Shown here piece by piece: positions 19,132 through 28,474 of a stretch of DNA of 64,000 bases. Made by a program: the position numbers and the translations under genes. How positions within the stretch are numbered: position 1 is the first letter of the stretch; every line of letters begins with the position of its first letter. Source of the DNA: G965267335 sp965267335 (GTDB taxonomy: Bacteria; Bacteroidota; Bacteroidia; Cytophagales; JAAEPT01); the NCBI GenBank assembly GCA_965267335.1, contig OZ253953.1, positions 2,356,001 through 2,420,000 of the forward strand. Reading direction: 5' to 3'. The notes under the pieces are model-generated. The model was not told where the DNA came from and did not search any database. It saw only the letters and a program-made list of their open reading frames with translations.

Positions 19132-19440
19132 TTATCCTCCTTGCCCGGGATTGGGTTGAGCAGGCTGGTTGGTAGTTTCACCAGGTTGTGGTGGTGGAGT
19201 GTTACTCTTTCTGGAAGGTTTCATAACCACATTTACCGTAAGACTTAACACAATAATTGAAACAATGAACCCCCAGGTTAATTTTTCTAATAAGTCACTG
19301 GTCTTTTTTACCCCCATCATCTGAGAGGCGCCTGATCCGCCAAATGTGCTACCAACACCACCTTTTGAACTTTGGGCCAACACAACTAGCGTGAGAAGTA
19401 CGGCACAAACAATAATCGCAACAATAAAAATATATAACAT
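19132..19440 (-). CDS. secG: Preprotein translocase subunit SecG
   Basis: A 102-residue inner-membrane protein with two transmembrane helices (IFIVAIIVCAVLLTLVVLAQ and FIVSIIVLSLTVNVVM). They flank the conserved cytoplasmic loop QSSKGGVGSTFGGSGASQMMG, which is diagnostic for SecG. A Pro/Gln/Asn-rich tail follows, as often in Bacteroidota. It supports SecYEG-SecA protein export, on which all the signal-peptide and T9SS proteins in this window depend. It is the last gene of a long minus-strand operon, four bases after the preceding gene. Confidence 0.95.
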   Translation of the reverse strand: MLYIFIVAIIVCAVLLTLVVLAQSSKGGVGSTFGGSGASQMMGVKKTSDLLEKLTWGFIVSIIVLSLTVNVVMKPSRKSNTPPPQPGETTNQPAQPNPGQGG

Positions 19441-19444
19441 GGAA

Positions 19445-20821
19445 TCAGGTGTTTTTCAATTTTTCAATTTCGGATGCAAAGAAAGACTTTTTTTCGGGAT
19501 TTTTCAAAATTAATTGCTCATAAATGGAGATGGCTCTTTTTATATTTCCTTGCTTTACATTGATTTTCGCCAGATTCTCAGTTACCAGCTGTGGGTTCAG
19601 TTCTGTGCTGTTTTCGCTGAGGTCATTAGATGGAGCAGGTTCTTTGTTATCTTTGACCGGAGCGATACTAGGTTCGTTTTTAATAAAGGAAGATATGAGC
19701 TCTTCACTCTTCTTTTTGTTAGTGGCGGCTTTTCTTTTTCTTGCTTTGAGAGAGTTGAGGTATTCCAGCATTAGGTCAGGATAAAACTCACGCGCTTCCT
19801 CTGGTGTGAGGTCATCTCTTTCCTGTAACGCTTCACCAAGCCTACTTGTGTGCATTTTGTAGCCCAATTGCTCATCCTTGGGTATTTCGGTAATTTTGTT
19901 GGCTATTTCTTTTTCACCCTGAGCTTTTTTTGAAGCTCTAGTAGCTCTTCTTTGGATAGAAGGTTTCCGTTCTTTAGGAGCCGATTTAGTCGGTTTATGG
20001 GCTGCTCTTGTTGGTTTTCTTTTGACAACTGAGTTTTTAGCCTGAATAGAACTCTCTTTCTCCGGCTCTTCCTTGGTTTCTTTTTCGGGCTCCGTTTCTT
20101 TTTTTCTCTCTTTGTTTTCCTTTTTTGTTGGCTTAACTGACTCTGGTACTGGCTCTTCTACAGCCTCGGATTTACTTTTTTCAGCTGCAGGTTCATTTGT
20201 ATCTATTTCTGCTGCTTCCTCCTGTGCCTTTTCCCGACTTTCTTTTAATTCCTGTAGTGTGCGCATAAGGTCACTGTCGGGCTCAGGTACGGAGCTGTGC
20301 TGAACTATAACGGGTTCAGCTTCGGCTAAATCACCTTCCTTACGTTCTGCTTCAGCTTCTCGGGACTGAACAGTAATTGGTGGTGTTTCTTGTTCTGCTT
20401 TTGACTCTTTTGGTTCCACCGCCTCTTGTTTGTCAACCGGGTCTGGTATGTTGTCAAAGTCCACGACTTGGTCCTCGTCTGGTGTTATAGGTTGAATTTC
20501 TTCCTCGACTGAGTCAGCAATTGATGGTTGAGTTTGCTCCTTTACCTCAATAACCTCTGAATCTTGTGTTTCGGTTTTCTTGTCGAAAAGACCCTTTTCA
20601 ATTACATTTTTTAAATGTTGTCGATCGGTGGTGTATGCTGAAGCTGTTCGGATTTTTTGATGACTCAACATATTGTCCTTGTCAAAATAGGCTTTAGCAA
20701 TCAGGATATGAGCTATTTGACAATAGGGGAAATTAACAGCAAGCTGTTCCAATGAATTGAGTTGTTCATCGGAAATGCTTCCTGGATTGGTCAATATTTC
20801 GTTGAGTTCTTTCTTAGTCAA
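19445..20821 (-). CDS. Conserved Bacteroidota protein with helical ends and charged low-complexity centre
   Basis: A 458-residue protein. Residues 1-85 are helical and TPR-like (LEQLAVNFPYCQIAHILIAKAY). Residues about 90-315 are a disordered Glu/Lys/Pro-rich region with long KKE/EPE tracts. The end (about 400-455) is another helical TPR-like hairpin (LAKINVKQGNIKRAISIYEQ, EKKSFFASEIEKLKN). No signal peptide is visible. The gene is locked between lptE (2-base gap) and secG (4-base gap), an order I know to recur in Bacteroidota. A role in envelope assembly is plausible but unproven. Confidence 0.75.
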   Translation of the reverse strand: MTKKELNEILTNPGSISDEQLNSLEQLAVNFPYCQIAHILIAKAYFDKDNMLSHQKIRTASAYTTDRQHLKNVIEKGLFDKKTETQDSEVIEVKEQTQPSIADSVEEEIQPITPDEDQVVDFDNIPDPVDKQEAVEPKESKAEQETPPITVQSREAEAERKEGDLAEAEPVIVQHSSVPEPDSDLMRTLQELKESREKAQEEAAEIDTNEPAAEKSKSEAVEEPVPESVKPTKKENKERKKETEPEKETKEEPEKESSIQAKNSVVKRKPTRAAHKPTKSAPKERKPSIQRRATRASKKAQGEKEIANKITEIPKDEQLGYKMHTSRLGEALQERDDLTPEEAREFYPDLMLEYLNSLKARKRKAATNKKKSEELISSFIKNEPSIAPVKDNKEPAPSNDLSENSTELNPQLVTENLAKINVKQGNIKRAISIYEQLILKNPEKKSFFASEIEKLKNT

Positions 20822-20823
20822 GT

Positions 20824-21363
20824 TTACCAGTCGTCATTATCGTAACATGCACTAAAGATATCAATAATCAATTGTTCGAATATTTCATCAATTAACTCAT
20901 CTTCAACTTCAGTAAGTGATTTGTCACTGTCAAAATCCGCGAAAAAACGGAATGTTTTATTTTCAAACGAGTTGTTCGGAGTTTTGTCTCCTGGTTCAAT
21001 ATACGTGGCCTTCACTTCAATGTTGAGCCTGGTCAGACCGGCTGATTCTGTTGTCCCATCATTGGTGGGTGCCTTGTATTCTATATGGTAGCGCGTGATT
21101 TCACCACCCAATTGAAATTCACCGTTTCTATTTACCTGCTCCAGTTTCTTCGCATTCCTCAGGTAGTATTCCTTAAGATTTTCGGTGAATTTTTGTGATA
21201 AATCTGGAGGTCCACCACCAGCCTGATTAACAAAGTTGGCAATAAATATAGTGCCTTCAGCGGGTTGAGCCGTATTTGTTCGGAAGCTTGGTGGGCTTGC
21301 ACAGGCTGCAACCAGGAAAAGTGTCGCGATGATATAGGTCAGGTTAGTCTTCACCAATTTCAT
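20824..21363 (-). CDS. lptE: LptE-family LPS-assembly lipoprotein
   Basis: A 179-residue outer-membrane lipoprotein with lipobox LVAAC (Cys21) after a hydrophobic signal. The body has the alternating pattern seen in Bacteroidota LptE-like proteins: GTIFIANFVNQAGGGPPDLSQ, FQLGGEITRYHIEY, and a closing acidic helix (ELIDEIFEQLIIDIF). LptE plugs LptD and helps insert LPS into the outer membrane. Its start overlaps the end of the sigma-54 activator gene by 20 bases. Assignment rests on pattern and on the conserved operon position next to secG, so it is good but not certain. Confidence 0.82.
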   Translation of the reverse strand: MKLVKTNLTYIIATLFLVAACASPPSFRTNTAQPAEGTIFIANFVNQAGGGPPDLSQKFTENLKEYYLRNAKKLEQVNRNGEFQLGGEITRYHIEYKAPTNDGTTESAGLTRLNIEVKATYIEPGDKTPNNSFENKTFRFFADFDSDKSLTEVEDELIDEIFEQLIIDIFSACYDNDDW

Positions 21364-22597
21364 ATTGCTTTATTTTCCTGTATAACGTTCGTTCTGAAAT
21401 TCCGAGGTCTTTGGCAGCGTATTTTCTTTTATTTCTGTTTTTCTGTAAAGCTTTTATAATAAGCTCCTTTTCCTTTGCTTCGAGTGATAACGACTCTTCT
21501 TCTTCCTCATGGATAATGTCGTGAGTTTCTCCATCATCCTCTGATTGGGACGATGAGTCGATCAATAGTCGAGGTTCGGCTTCCAGTGCAGCAGGTTCAG
21601 GAAGGGGAGTTTCTTCATCCATTTGATCAAACAACTCCTGATGGTTGTTGATTACTTGTTGTCCGTAACTTTCATTCTGAAGGGATTCAAAAACAAGTTT
21701 TTTTAACTCGTTCATATCGCGCTTCATATCAAAAAGTACTTTATATAATATTTCTCTTTCCGATACATCAGAGCTACTTCTGGTAAGAGCTGGAAGTTTA
21801 GAGCTACTATAATTAGGCAAGTAGGAGGTGAGCGTTGGGCCATTAATCTCCCTTTCCATTTCTAAGGCGGAAATCTGTTCGACCAGATTTTTTAACTGTC
21901 TGATATTTCCAGGGAAGTGGTAGTTTAGAAGTACTTCCACGGCATCATCAGTCAGTTTAATAGGTTTTACCCTATACTTATCGGAAAAGTCGGTTGCAAA
22001 TTTTCTGAATAGGAGTTCGGTATCTCTTCCCCGTTCCCGAAGTGGAGGAACTTTGATGGGAACGGTGTTTAGTCGATAATATAAGTCTTCCCTGAATTTA
22101 CCGTTTTGCACAGCTTCGTACAGATCGACATTCGTTGCTGCAATTACCCTCACATCAGACTTGAGTACTTTTGAAGAACCTACTCTTATGTATTCTCCGT
22201 TTTCAAGAATTCTAAGTAGCCTGGCCTGTGTCCCTATGGGCATTTCACCAATTTCGTCAAGAAAGATTGTACCTCCATCCGTTACCTCAAAATATCCTTT
22301 TCGGGCCTCGGTCGCTCCGGTAAATGAGCCTTTTTCATGGCCAAATAACTCAGAATCAATCGTGCCTTCGGGAATTGCTCCGCAGTTTATTGCGATGAAC
22401 TGACCGTGTTTTCTTGAACTTAGTGAGTGAATTATCTTGGAGAATGATTCTTTACCACTACCACTCTCACCATTGATCAATACAGTCATGTCGGTAGGAG
22501 CAACCTGTGCAGCTACCTGAATAGCGTGGTTGAGTGATGGGGCATTACCGATGATGCCAAACCGTTGCTTTATGCTTAATAGTTCTGCCTCGTTCAT
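21344..22597 (-). CDS. Sigma-54-dependent transcriptional activator without receiver domain
   Basis: I use the ATG at 22597 (MNEAELLSIKQRFG), two bases after the miaB stop; the frame could extend only to a TTG inside miaB. The protein (417 residues) begins directly with the AAA+ domain. It shows Walker A GESGSGKE, the sigma-54 contact loop GSFTGA (a variant of GAFTGA), Walker B GTIFLDEIGEMP and the arginine-finger region. A linker of about 100 residues that is acidic and low in complexity follows. The end is a Fis-type helix-turn-helix (AAKDLGISERTLYRKIKQY). It should act by enhancer binding and promoter remodelling. No N-terminal sensor is present, so its control must be through level, partner or linker. 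The context with lptE and secG suggests envelope genes as targets; that is inference. Confidence 0.93.
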   Translation of the reverse strand: MNEAELLSIKQRFGIIGNAPSLNHAIQVAAQVAPTDMTVLINGESGSGKESFSKIIHSLSSRKHGQFIAINCGAIPEGTIDSELFGHEKGSFTGATEARKGYFEVTDGGTIFLDEIGEMPIGTQARLLRILENGEYIRVGSSKVLKSDVRVIAATNVDLYEAVQNGKFREDLYYRLNTVPIKVPPLRERGRDTELLFRKFATDFSDKYRVKPIKLTDDAVEVLLNYHFPGNIRQLKNLVEQISALEMEREINGPTLTSYLPNYSSSKLPALTRSSSDVSEREILYKVLFDMKRDMNELKKLVFESLQNESYGQQVINNHQELFDQMDEETPLPEPAALEAEPRLLIDSSSQSEDDGETHDIIHEEEEESLSLEAKEKELIIKALQKNRNKRKYAAKDLGISERTLYRKIKQYEIGED

Positions 22598-22599
22598 AA

Positions 22600-24063
22600 T
22601 CAATCTACAATTTCACCAATGAGAGTAGCACCTGTACATTCTTTTACATAGACGTTTACGTAGTCGCCTTTATTGTAATTCTTCTTTGGGAACACAATAA
22701 CCGTATTGGCCGAGTTTCTTCCCATCAGGTCATCTTCAGACCTTTTTGATGTACCCTCAATAAGGACTCTGTGAGTTTTGTTGACCTGTCGTTGGTTTCG
22801 CTCCATCGAATGTGTTTTTTGCAGGTCAATGATTTCCTGAAGGCGCTTCTTCTTTACGTCCAAAGCAATGTCATCTTCGTATTTTTTCTCGGCTAAGGTT
22901 CCTGGTCGTTCTGAGTAAAAGAACATATAGGAGAAGTCATATTTGACCTGTTCCATTAGGCTTAAAGTGTCTTGATGCTCCTCATCTGTTTCACTGCAGA
23001 AGCCTGCAATCATATCGGAGGATATTCCACAATCCTCACCAATTATTTCTCTAATAGCCCTTACGCGATCTAAATACCATTCTCTGGTATAGGTTCGATT
23101 CATTCGGTCGAGAATTCTGTTGTTACCACTTTGCACCGGGAGGTGGATGTAATTGCAGATGTTCTCATGGTCTGCAATAGTATGCAGTACTTCATCCGTA
23201 ATGTCTTTTGGGTGGGATGTGGAAAATCTGATTCTTAGATCGGGAGAGACCTTCGCCACCATTTTAAGCAGTTGTGCAAAGTTAACAAAGTCAGTTTCTC
23301 CAGATTTCTCAATTTGTGCTTTCCCTTTTAAATCTTCATTGGGGGACCACTTATAAGAGTCAACATTTTGTCCCAGTAGTGTTACTTCACGATAACCGTT
23401 ATCAAAGAGGTTTTGTGCCTCTGCGACAATAGAATGCGGATCACGACTTCTTTCTCGCCCACGGGTAAATGGAACCACACAAAACGAACACATATTATCA
23501 CATCCTCTCATTATGGAGATAAAAGCGGTCACTCCATTTGAATTCAATCTAACGGGGCTGATATCTGCATAAGTTTCTTCGCGCGATAGAAAGGTATTGA
23601 CAGCTCTGGTGCCATCATCAACTTCATTAATCAAATTGGGTAGGTCACGGTAAGCATCGGGACCGACAACCATATCTACTATTTTTTCTTCTTCAAGTAG
23701 TTGGGACTTGAGTCGTTCAGCCATACAGCCAAGGACGCCAATTTTCATTCCCGGATTTCCTTCTTTAATCTTATTGAATACTGAAAGCCTCTTACGTACC
23801 GTTTGTTCGGCTTTGTCCCGTATGGAACAGGTATTAAGAAAGACTACGTCTGCATTTTCAAAATCCGAAGTGGTATCAAAACCCTGATCTTTCATTATCG
23901 AGGAGACGATCTCGCTATCACTAAAGTTCATTTGACAGCCATAACTTTCAATGTATAGCTTCCTGGATTTACCAGTATCAACGTCCTGTGATACTTTGAC
24001 CTGTTCATCAACGATTTTATCTTCCTTTTTAAGGATGTCAATATCTTGTATTAGATCTTTCAT
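22600..24063 (-). CDS. miaB: tRNA-2-methylthio-N6-isopentenyladenosine synthase MiaB
   Basis: A 487-residue radical SAM methylthiotransferase. The N-terminal UPF0004 domain supplies cluster-binding Cys (ESYGCQMNFSDSE, FLNTCSIRDKA, GVLGCMAERL). The radical SAM triad is in CDNMCSFCVVPFTRGRERSR, and a TRAM domain (HRVLIEGTSKRSEDDLMGRN) closes the protein. The enzyme adds the 2-methylthio group to i6A37 of tRNAs reading UNN codons. A 35-residue Lys/Asp-rich N-terminal extension precedes the domain. It is the fifth gene of the nif3-secG operon. MiaE, which hydroxylates the same nucleoside, is encoded about 7 kb away. Confidence 0.96.
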   Translation of the reverse strand: MKDLIQDIDILKKEDKIVDEQVKVSQDVDTGKSRKLYIESYGCQMNFSDSEIVSSIMKDQGFDTTSDFENADVVFLNTCSIRDKAEQTVRKRLSVFNKIKEGNPGMKIGVLGCMAERLKSQLLEEEKIVDMVVGPDAYRDLPNLINEVDDGTRAVNTFLSREETYADISPVRLNSNGVTAFISIMRGCDNMCSFCVVPFTRGRERSRDPHSIVAEAQNLFDNGYREVTLLGQNVDSYKWSPNEDLKGKAQIEKSGETDFVNFAQLLKMVAKVSPDLRIRFSTSHPKDITDEVLHTIADHENICNYIHLPVQSGNNRILDRMNRTYTREWYLDRVRAIREIIGEDCGISSDMIAGFCSETDEEHQDTLSLMEQVKYDFSYMFFYSERPGTLAEKKYEDDIALDVKKKRLQEIIDLQKTHSMERNQRQVNKTHRVLIEGTSKRSEDDLMGRNSANTVIVFPKKNYNKGDYVNVYVKECTGATLIGEIVD

Positions 24064-24129
24064 TGGATTTTGAATTGACTACAAAGTTAACCAATTGTAG
24101 CGGATTATGACAAATTGGCAGACTTAAAT

Positions 24130-25323
24130 CTAACTCAGAAAGAGTGACCCGAAAATAGCCTCTGCCTTTAGCATACACTCCTGGTATTCTCGATCCGGAT
24201 CAGAGTCAAGGGTTATGGCGCTTCCGGCTTGAAATGTAAGTAACCTCAAGTCCGAATCGTAAAAAATACTTCTGATAAGTACGCTGAAGTCAAAGTTTCC
24301 GGATGGTTCTATGTAACCCAGGGCTCCAGAGAACGGACCTCTTTTGCATACTTCAAGCTCTTCGATCAATTGCATTGACCTTATCTTTGGTGCTCCAGTC
24401 ATGCTTCCCATGGGGAAACAGTTTTTGATGATTTCGGAAACAGATATGCCTTCCTTCAGCTGTCCTTTTATGGTTGAAACTAATTGGTGAACCTGCTTAT
24501 ATGACAACACTTCAAATAAATTATCAACTTCAATGGTTCCGGTATTACAACTTTTCTTAAGGTCGTGTCTTACAAGATCAACAATCATGAGGTTTTCAGC
24601 TCTTTCTTTTTCGCTGCATTGTAGTTCCGTTTTGAGCCGCTCATCTTCCTCAGAATCTTTTGATCTTTTTATGGTGCCTTTCATGGGTTGAGAGATGATT
24701 TGATTCGCCTCTCTTTTTATAAACCGTTCAGGGGAAGCACTAATGATGTATTTATTGTCAGTCTTAAAAAATGCAGAAAAGGGCATTGGTGAAACACTAT
24801 TGAGTTTTGAGTAAACCTGGAAGGGGTCAATGTCAATGGCCTCAATGACAAATGGGATGCAGAAGTTAAGTTCATATATTTCACCTTCCAGGATATATTC
24901 CTTAATCCGGGCTACTTTCTTAAGGTACTCTTCTTTACTTATCAATGGGTGTACGCGTTCCATTGATATTGATTGATTAGGTTTAATCGATTGATTTAGA
25001 ATCGTGGGACGAAATGGCTGAACTTTTTCTGCTTCAAACATCAGGATTTCGGGCCACTTCAAAAGATCTCTGTTGTTACTTTCCAGATTTTCAACCTTAT
25101 TTTTGAGGTCGTAGGAGAGATATCCGAATAATGTAGACTGTTGTAGATTAATTCTTGATTGTAATTCTGAAAAATCATCAACTGAAAAGTGTTCGCTTGA
25201 GTTATTGATAGCTACCAGGTTGTCGAAGCCATAGTCGAAGCCATTGTTGTTTAGAATCATGCATTGTTGAGACTCAATAAGGTCTTTAAGGTGACTAGTG
25301 CTATCGACTTGAGTGGTATTCAT
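24130..25323 (-). CDS. pabB: Aminodeoxychorismate synthase component I (PabB-like)
   Basis: A 397-residue chorismate-utilising enzyme. The signature ISASPERFIKRE is followed by QPMKGTIKR, where the Lys corresponds to the catalytic Lys of PabB (PIKGT); TrpE has Ala or Ser there. Further family motifs are ENLMIVDLVRHDL, FPMGSMTGAPKIRSMQLIEE and FSGALGYIEPSG. The enzyme makes 4-amino-4-deoxychorismate for folate, using ammonia from a PabA amidotransferase that is not encoded here. It lies between the TPR gene (21-base gap) and miaB (66-base gap) in the long operon. Confidence 0.9.
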   Translation of the reverse strand: MNTTQVDSTSHLKDLIESQQCMILNNNGFDYGFDNLVAINNSSEHFSVDDFSELQSRINLQQSTLFGYLSYDLKNKVENLESNNRDLLKWPEILMFEAEKVQPFRPTILNQSIKPNQSISMERVHPLISKEEYLKKVARIKEYILEGEIYELNFCIPFVIEAIDIDPFQVYSKLNSVSPMPFSAFFKTDNKYIISASPERFIKREANQIISQPMKGTIKRSKDSEEDERLKTELQCSEKERAENLMIVDLVRHDLKKSCNTGTIEVDNLFEVLSYKQVHQLVSTIKGQLKEGISVSEIIKNCFPMGSMTGAPKIRSMQLIEELEVCKRGPFSGALGYIEPSGNFDFSVLIRSIFYDSDLRLLTFQAGSAITLDSDPDREYQECMLKAEAIFGSLFLS

Positions 25324-25344
25324 TGGTGCAAAGCTATAAAATTG

Positions 25345-26835
25345 CTACTTCAAGTTATGAATTCCTGAACGAGCCTTTCTGGAAATACTCTCTTCATAAG
25401 CATGATTATGATAAGATTGAGCCTGCCTAAAGTAAGACTTGCTTTTTTCTTTATCTCCGAGGTGCAAATATATATAACCAAGCTGAAGACATGAGTTGGC
25501 TGCCATATAATCATCTTTCCAGGTTTGTAGCTCGATCGTTTTTTCATAGAAAGCGATAGCTTTTGATAAGTCTTTTTCCAAATGAAATACTCGGGCATAA
25601 CGATAGCAATATTCTACTTGATCGGATGCGTTTGTGAAATCTGTGGTATCAATCGAATTTAGAATTTCTTTGGTTTTTGATAGGTAGCCACCATCGGTTA
25701 ATAGTCTGGCTTTGATTAGTCTTACATCAGGAATTTTTTCTGCCTCTGAGAATTTTTGAGCGTACTTGTCGTTTTCGAGCAGCTCCTGACCGCCTGACTG
25801 TACCTTTCTGAGATAGATCATTGCCCGCTGCTCGTTACCTAGCAGCATATTACACTGAAATAGACGATAGAATGTTGTTTTGATCAAGTTTACGCCCTTG
25901 TGTGTCAATACAAACTTATAATAGTGAAGAGCCGCTTTATTATAATTGCCTTGTTGGATGTTGGCTTCTCCTTTTAGAAAATCAATGATTGGAACATCGA
26001 GATAAGGTTTGCCGGTCGGTATTGAGTTTAAGGCTTCCAATGTTTTGTCATTGTCCTTCTCTTTAAGAGAAATTAGAACAGAAACTACGTGGCCGGATAG
26101 GCTTTTGGGATTGTTAGTAAGAAATCTATTGATCTCTTTACGACTGTATTGGAAGTTGCTTAGGACATAGGATGAGGCTACGATGTCAATAAGTTGGGCT
26201 TCATGCTGGTATATATTGTTTGATTGTGATATCCTCCGTACGGACTTCATTCCAGATTCAAAGTCACCTTTAAGCCCAAACTTTTTCAGAAACCAACGAA
26301 TGTTGTTAGGCGCAGACCCAAGAATAAGATCGAGATATGCTTCCGTTTTGATTGATGGTTCGAAGCCTGGGTATTTTTCCCGATTCCCCTTCGTTTTCTT
26401 ATATGCACTTTTGAGTTTTAAAAGGCCGGCTAGTTTGTTGTCGAAAAAAAGGTTTAGAAGGCTCTGATGAAGTTCTATTTCAGAGGAGTAGTAATTTTTA
26501 TAAGCTTCAGGTATGTGTTGGGCGTTATTTAGTTTTTTTAATCTTTCTTCTGAGCGTTGCTCTATTGTTCGCCAGTTGTCCACATCTTCATTTAACAGGA
26601 CCTGTAGTATCTCATTGTAGTCTCGTACATATAATTTAAAGCCAGATGAGTCATCTTTTGCAATCTGGAGAAGGAGGGAACTGCTTTTTGTTCTGAAGTG
26701 AAGACTTTCCTCAAAGGCCTTGTTTAAGACTCTGTTGTTGACCTCCTGACTTTGTGCAGAAAAGGAGAGTAGGACTAAAAACAAAAAAGGATGACCACAG
26801 GCCATCCTTTTCAGTTTTAAAAATATATTTTTCAT
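25345..26835 (-). CDS. Exported TPR-containing protein, function unknown
   Basis: A 496-residue protein with an N-terminal signal peptide or anchor (MACGHPFLFLVLLSFSAQSQ after a basic stretch). The remainder is helical, with recognisable TPRs near the C-terminus (VEYCYRYARVFHLEKDLSKA; AANSCLQLGYIYLHLGDKEK). No enzymatic motif is visible. It is co-transcribed with the zinc-ribbon gene 6 bases upstream and pabB 21 bases downstream. Probably periplasmic. Confidence 0.75.
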   Translation of the reverse strand: MKNIFLKLKRMACGHPFLFLVLLSFSAQSQEVNNRVLNKAFEESLHFRTKSSSLLLQIAKDDSSGFKLYVRDYNEILQVLLNEDVDNWRTIEQRSEERLKKLNNAQHIPEAYKNYYSSEIELHQSLLNLFFDNKLAGLLKLKSAYKKTKGNREKYPGFEPSIKTEAYLDLILGSAPNNIRWFLKKFGLKGDFESGMKSVRRISQSNNIYQHEAQLIDIVASSYVLSNFQYSRKEINRFLTNNPKSLSGHVVSVLISLKEKDNDKTLEALNSIPTGKPYLDVPIIDFLKGEANIQQGNYNKAALHYYKFVLTHKGVNLIKTTFYRLFQCNMLLGNEQRAMIYLRKVQSGGQELLENDKYAQKFSEAEKIPDVRLIKARLLTDGGYLSKTKEILNSIDTTDFTNASDQVEYCYRYARVFHLEKDLSKAIAFYEKTIELQTWKDDYMAANSCLQLGYIYLHLGDKEKSKSYFRQAQSYHNHAYEESISRKARSGIHNLK

Positions 26836-26841
26836 TGAGAA

Positions 26842-27618
26842 TTAGGCAGTAGCCTTCTTCTTTCTTGTCGTCTTCTTTTTTGGTTCTTCAACCGGCTCTG
26901 GTTCAACCTCCGCAAGAATACGTCCGCAGTGCTCGCATACGATAAGCTTTTTGCGATCCTTGATTTCTGCTTGTCGTTGAGGAGGCACGGTATTGAAGCA
27001 GCCACCACAAGCGCCTCTTTTTACGCTGACAACGGCTAAACCATTTCGTGCATTTGTTCTTATTCTATCATAAGAATAAAGTAGCCTTTCATCCACGTTC
27101 TTTACAGCCTTTTCTCTGTCTTTTTTGAGCTTTTCTTCATCACTTTCGCTTTCACTAACCAATACTTTTAGCTCATCTTTCTTGTTCTCAAGGTCTTTGT
27201 TTCTTTCCTCGAGCGTACTTTTTATCGCCTCAATGTCTTCTTTCTTGTGCTCGATGTTGGCGTAAGCTTCTTTGATTTTTTTCTCAGAGATTTGAATCTC
27301 AAGTTGTTGTAGTTCAATCTCTTTCGTGATAGCATCGTACTCCCGGTTGTTTCTTACCTTACCTTGCTGGTCTTCGTATTTCTTGATAAGCTTTTCAGAG
27401 TCTTTTATAGCTTCTTTGTATGCTTTAATGCTTGATTCAAGGTCGCTAAGTTCACTATCAAACTTACCAATTCTGGTTTCGTAGCCAGCAATCTCATCTT
27501 CTAAATCCTGTACTTCCTCAGGTAAGTCACCTCTTACCTTAACTATTTCATCAAGACTTGAGTCTATATTTTGAAGTTTCAATAAGGCTTCGAGCTTCTC
27601 TGATACTGATCTATCCAT
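26842..27618 (-). CDS. Coiled-coil protein with C4 zinc ribbon (DUF164/CdsZ-type)
   Basis: A 258-residue cytoplasmic protein. Residues about 15-175 are a long antiparallel coiled coil full of Glu, Lys and Leu heptads. Residues about 200-240 form a C4 zinc ribbon (GACGGCFNTVPPQ ... VCEHCGRILAEVE), and a Lys-rich tail follows. This layout is the zf-RING_7/DUF164 family, including the chlamydial regulator CdsZ. The family is thought to bind nucleic acid or protein, but the bacterial role is poorly defined. The start immediately follows the nif3-like gene with no gap, so the genes are translationally linked. Confidence 0.88.
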   Translation of the reverse strand: MDRSVSEKLEALLKLQNIDSSLDEIVKVRGDLPEEVQDLEDEIAGYETRIGKFDSELSDLESSIKAYKEAIKDSEKLIKKYEDQQGKVRNNREYDAITKEIELQQLEIQISEKKIKEAYANIEHKKEDIEAIKSTLEERNKDLENKKDELKVLVSESESDEEKLKKDREKAVKNVDERLLYSYDRIRTNARNGLAVVSVKRGACGGCFNTVPPQRQAEIKDRKKLIVCEHCGRILAEVEPEPVEEPKKKTTRKKKATA

Positions 27619-28407
27619 TTATTTATAGTAGCTTATAGGGTTTGTATTCACTTTTGACAAAACGAGTGCAATATTAGTAAATTTTTCACTGATTAGCTCG
27701 TAAAATAATTCTTTTGTAAATACCTCACTTTCATAATGTCCAATATCTGCGATTACGAGATGATCTTCTGCGTCAAAAAACTCATGGTACTTGAAATCAG
27801 CGGTCACATAAGCATCTGCACCCTGGTTGATCGCTTGCCTTAAAAGAAAGCTGCCTGAACCACCGCAGATGGCAATTTTTTGAATGGGACGATTGATTTC
27901 TGAAGTGTGTCGGATACAATTCAGTTCCATTTTTGATTTCAGAAATTCCAGAAACTCATTATAAGATAGCGGTGACGATAAAGAGCCAATCATTCCAGAG
28001 CCCGTAGTGGACTCCTCATCCTTGCTCTGAAGGAAACTGAGATTTGTCAATTGTAGCTTGTCAGCAATTTTTTTATTGACACCATTGGCTACGCTGTCGA
28101 GATTGGTGTGTGATGCGTATATGGCAATATTGTTTTGAATCGCTTTGATGATTACTCGCTCGACATAATTTTTTCCATTGAGCTGTTTCAGTCCTGAAAA
28201 TACGATCGGATGATGTGCAACTATCAAATTACAATTAGAGTCAATTGCTTCTTGCACGACCTCTTCAGTAGAGTCCAGGGTGAACAGGATTCCGGATATC
28301 TCGCTTTGAGGATTACCAACAATCAAACCAGCGTTATCATAACTTTCCTGTAAAGGAAGCGGGGCTATTGATTCCAGAAAACTTGTAATGTCTTTTATTA
28401 CTGTCAT
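27619..28407 (-). CDS. Nif3-like dinuclear metal-centre hexameric protein
   Basis: I use the ATG at 28407 (MTVIKDITSFLESIAPLPLQ), giving 262 residues. The upstream extension would overlap lpxK and lacks similarity. Metal-binding motifs are present: LIVAHHPIVFSG (paired His), IAIYASHTNLDSV, ICGGSGSFL and DIGHYESEVFTKEL near the end. The family binds two metal ions in a toroidal hexamer, and some members have been assigned as GTP cyclohydrolase I type 2, which remains unsettled. It heads the long minus-strand operon and is divergent from lpxK. Confidence 0.93.
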   Translation of the reverse strand: MTVIKDITSFLESIAPLPLQESYDNAGLIVGNPQSEISGILFTLDSTEEVVQEAIDSNCNLIVAHHPIVFSGLKQLNGKNYVERVIIKAIQNNIAIYASHTNLDSVANGVNKKIADKLQLTNLSFLQSKDEESTTGSGMIGSLSSPLSYNEFLEFLKSKMELNCIRHTSEINRPIQKIAICGGSGSFLLRQAINQGADAYVTADFKYHEFFDAEDHLVIADIGHYESEVFTKELFYELISEKFTNIALVLSKVNTNPISYYK

Positions 28408-28474
28408 AACAATCGCTAAGATATAAAATAACAACTGTAGCTTCCCTGCGTTATAAATTTTTCTATTGCGAAAA

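Noticed and set aside
22598..22603. TTG start for the sigma-54 activator
   Set aside because: A normal ATG two codons later fits the two-base gap after miaB.
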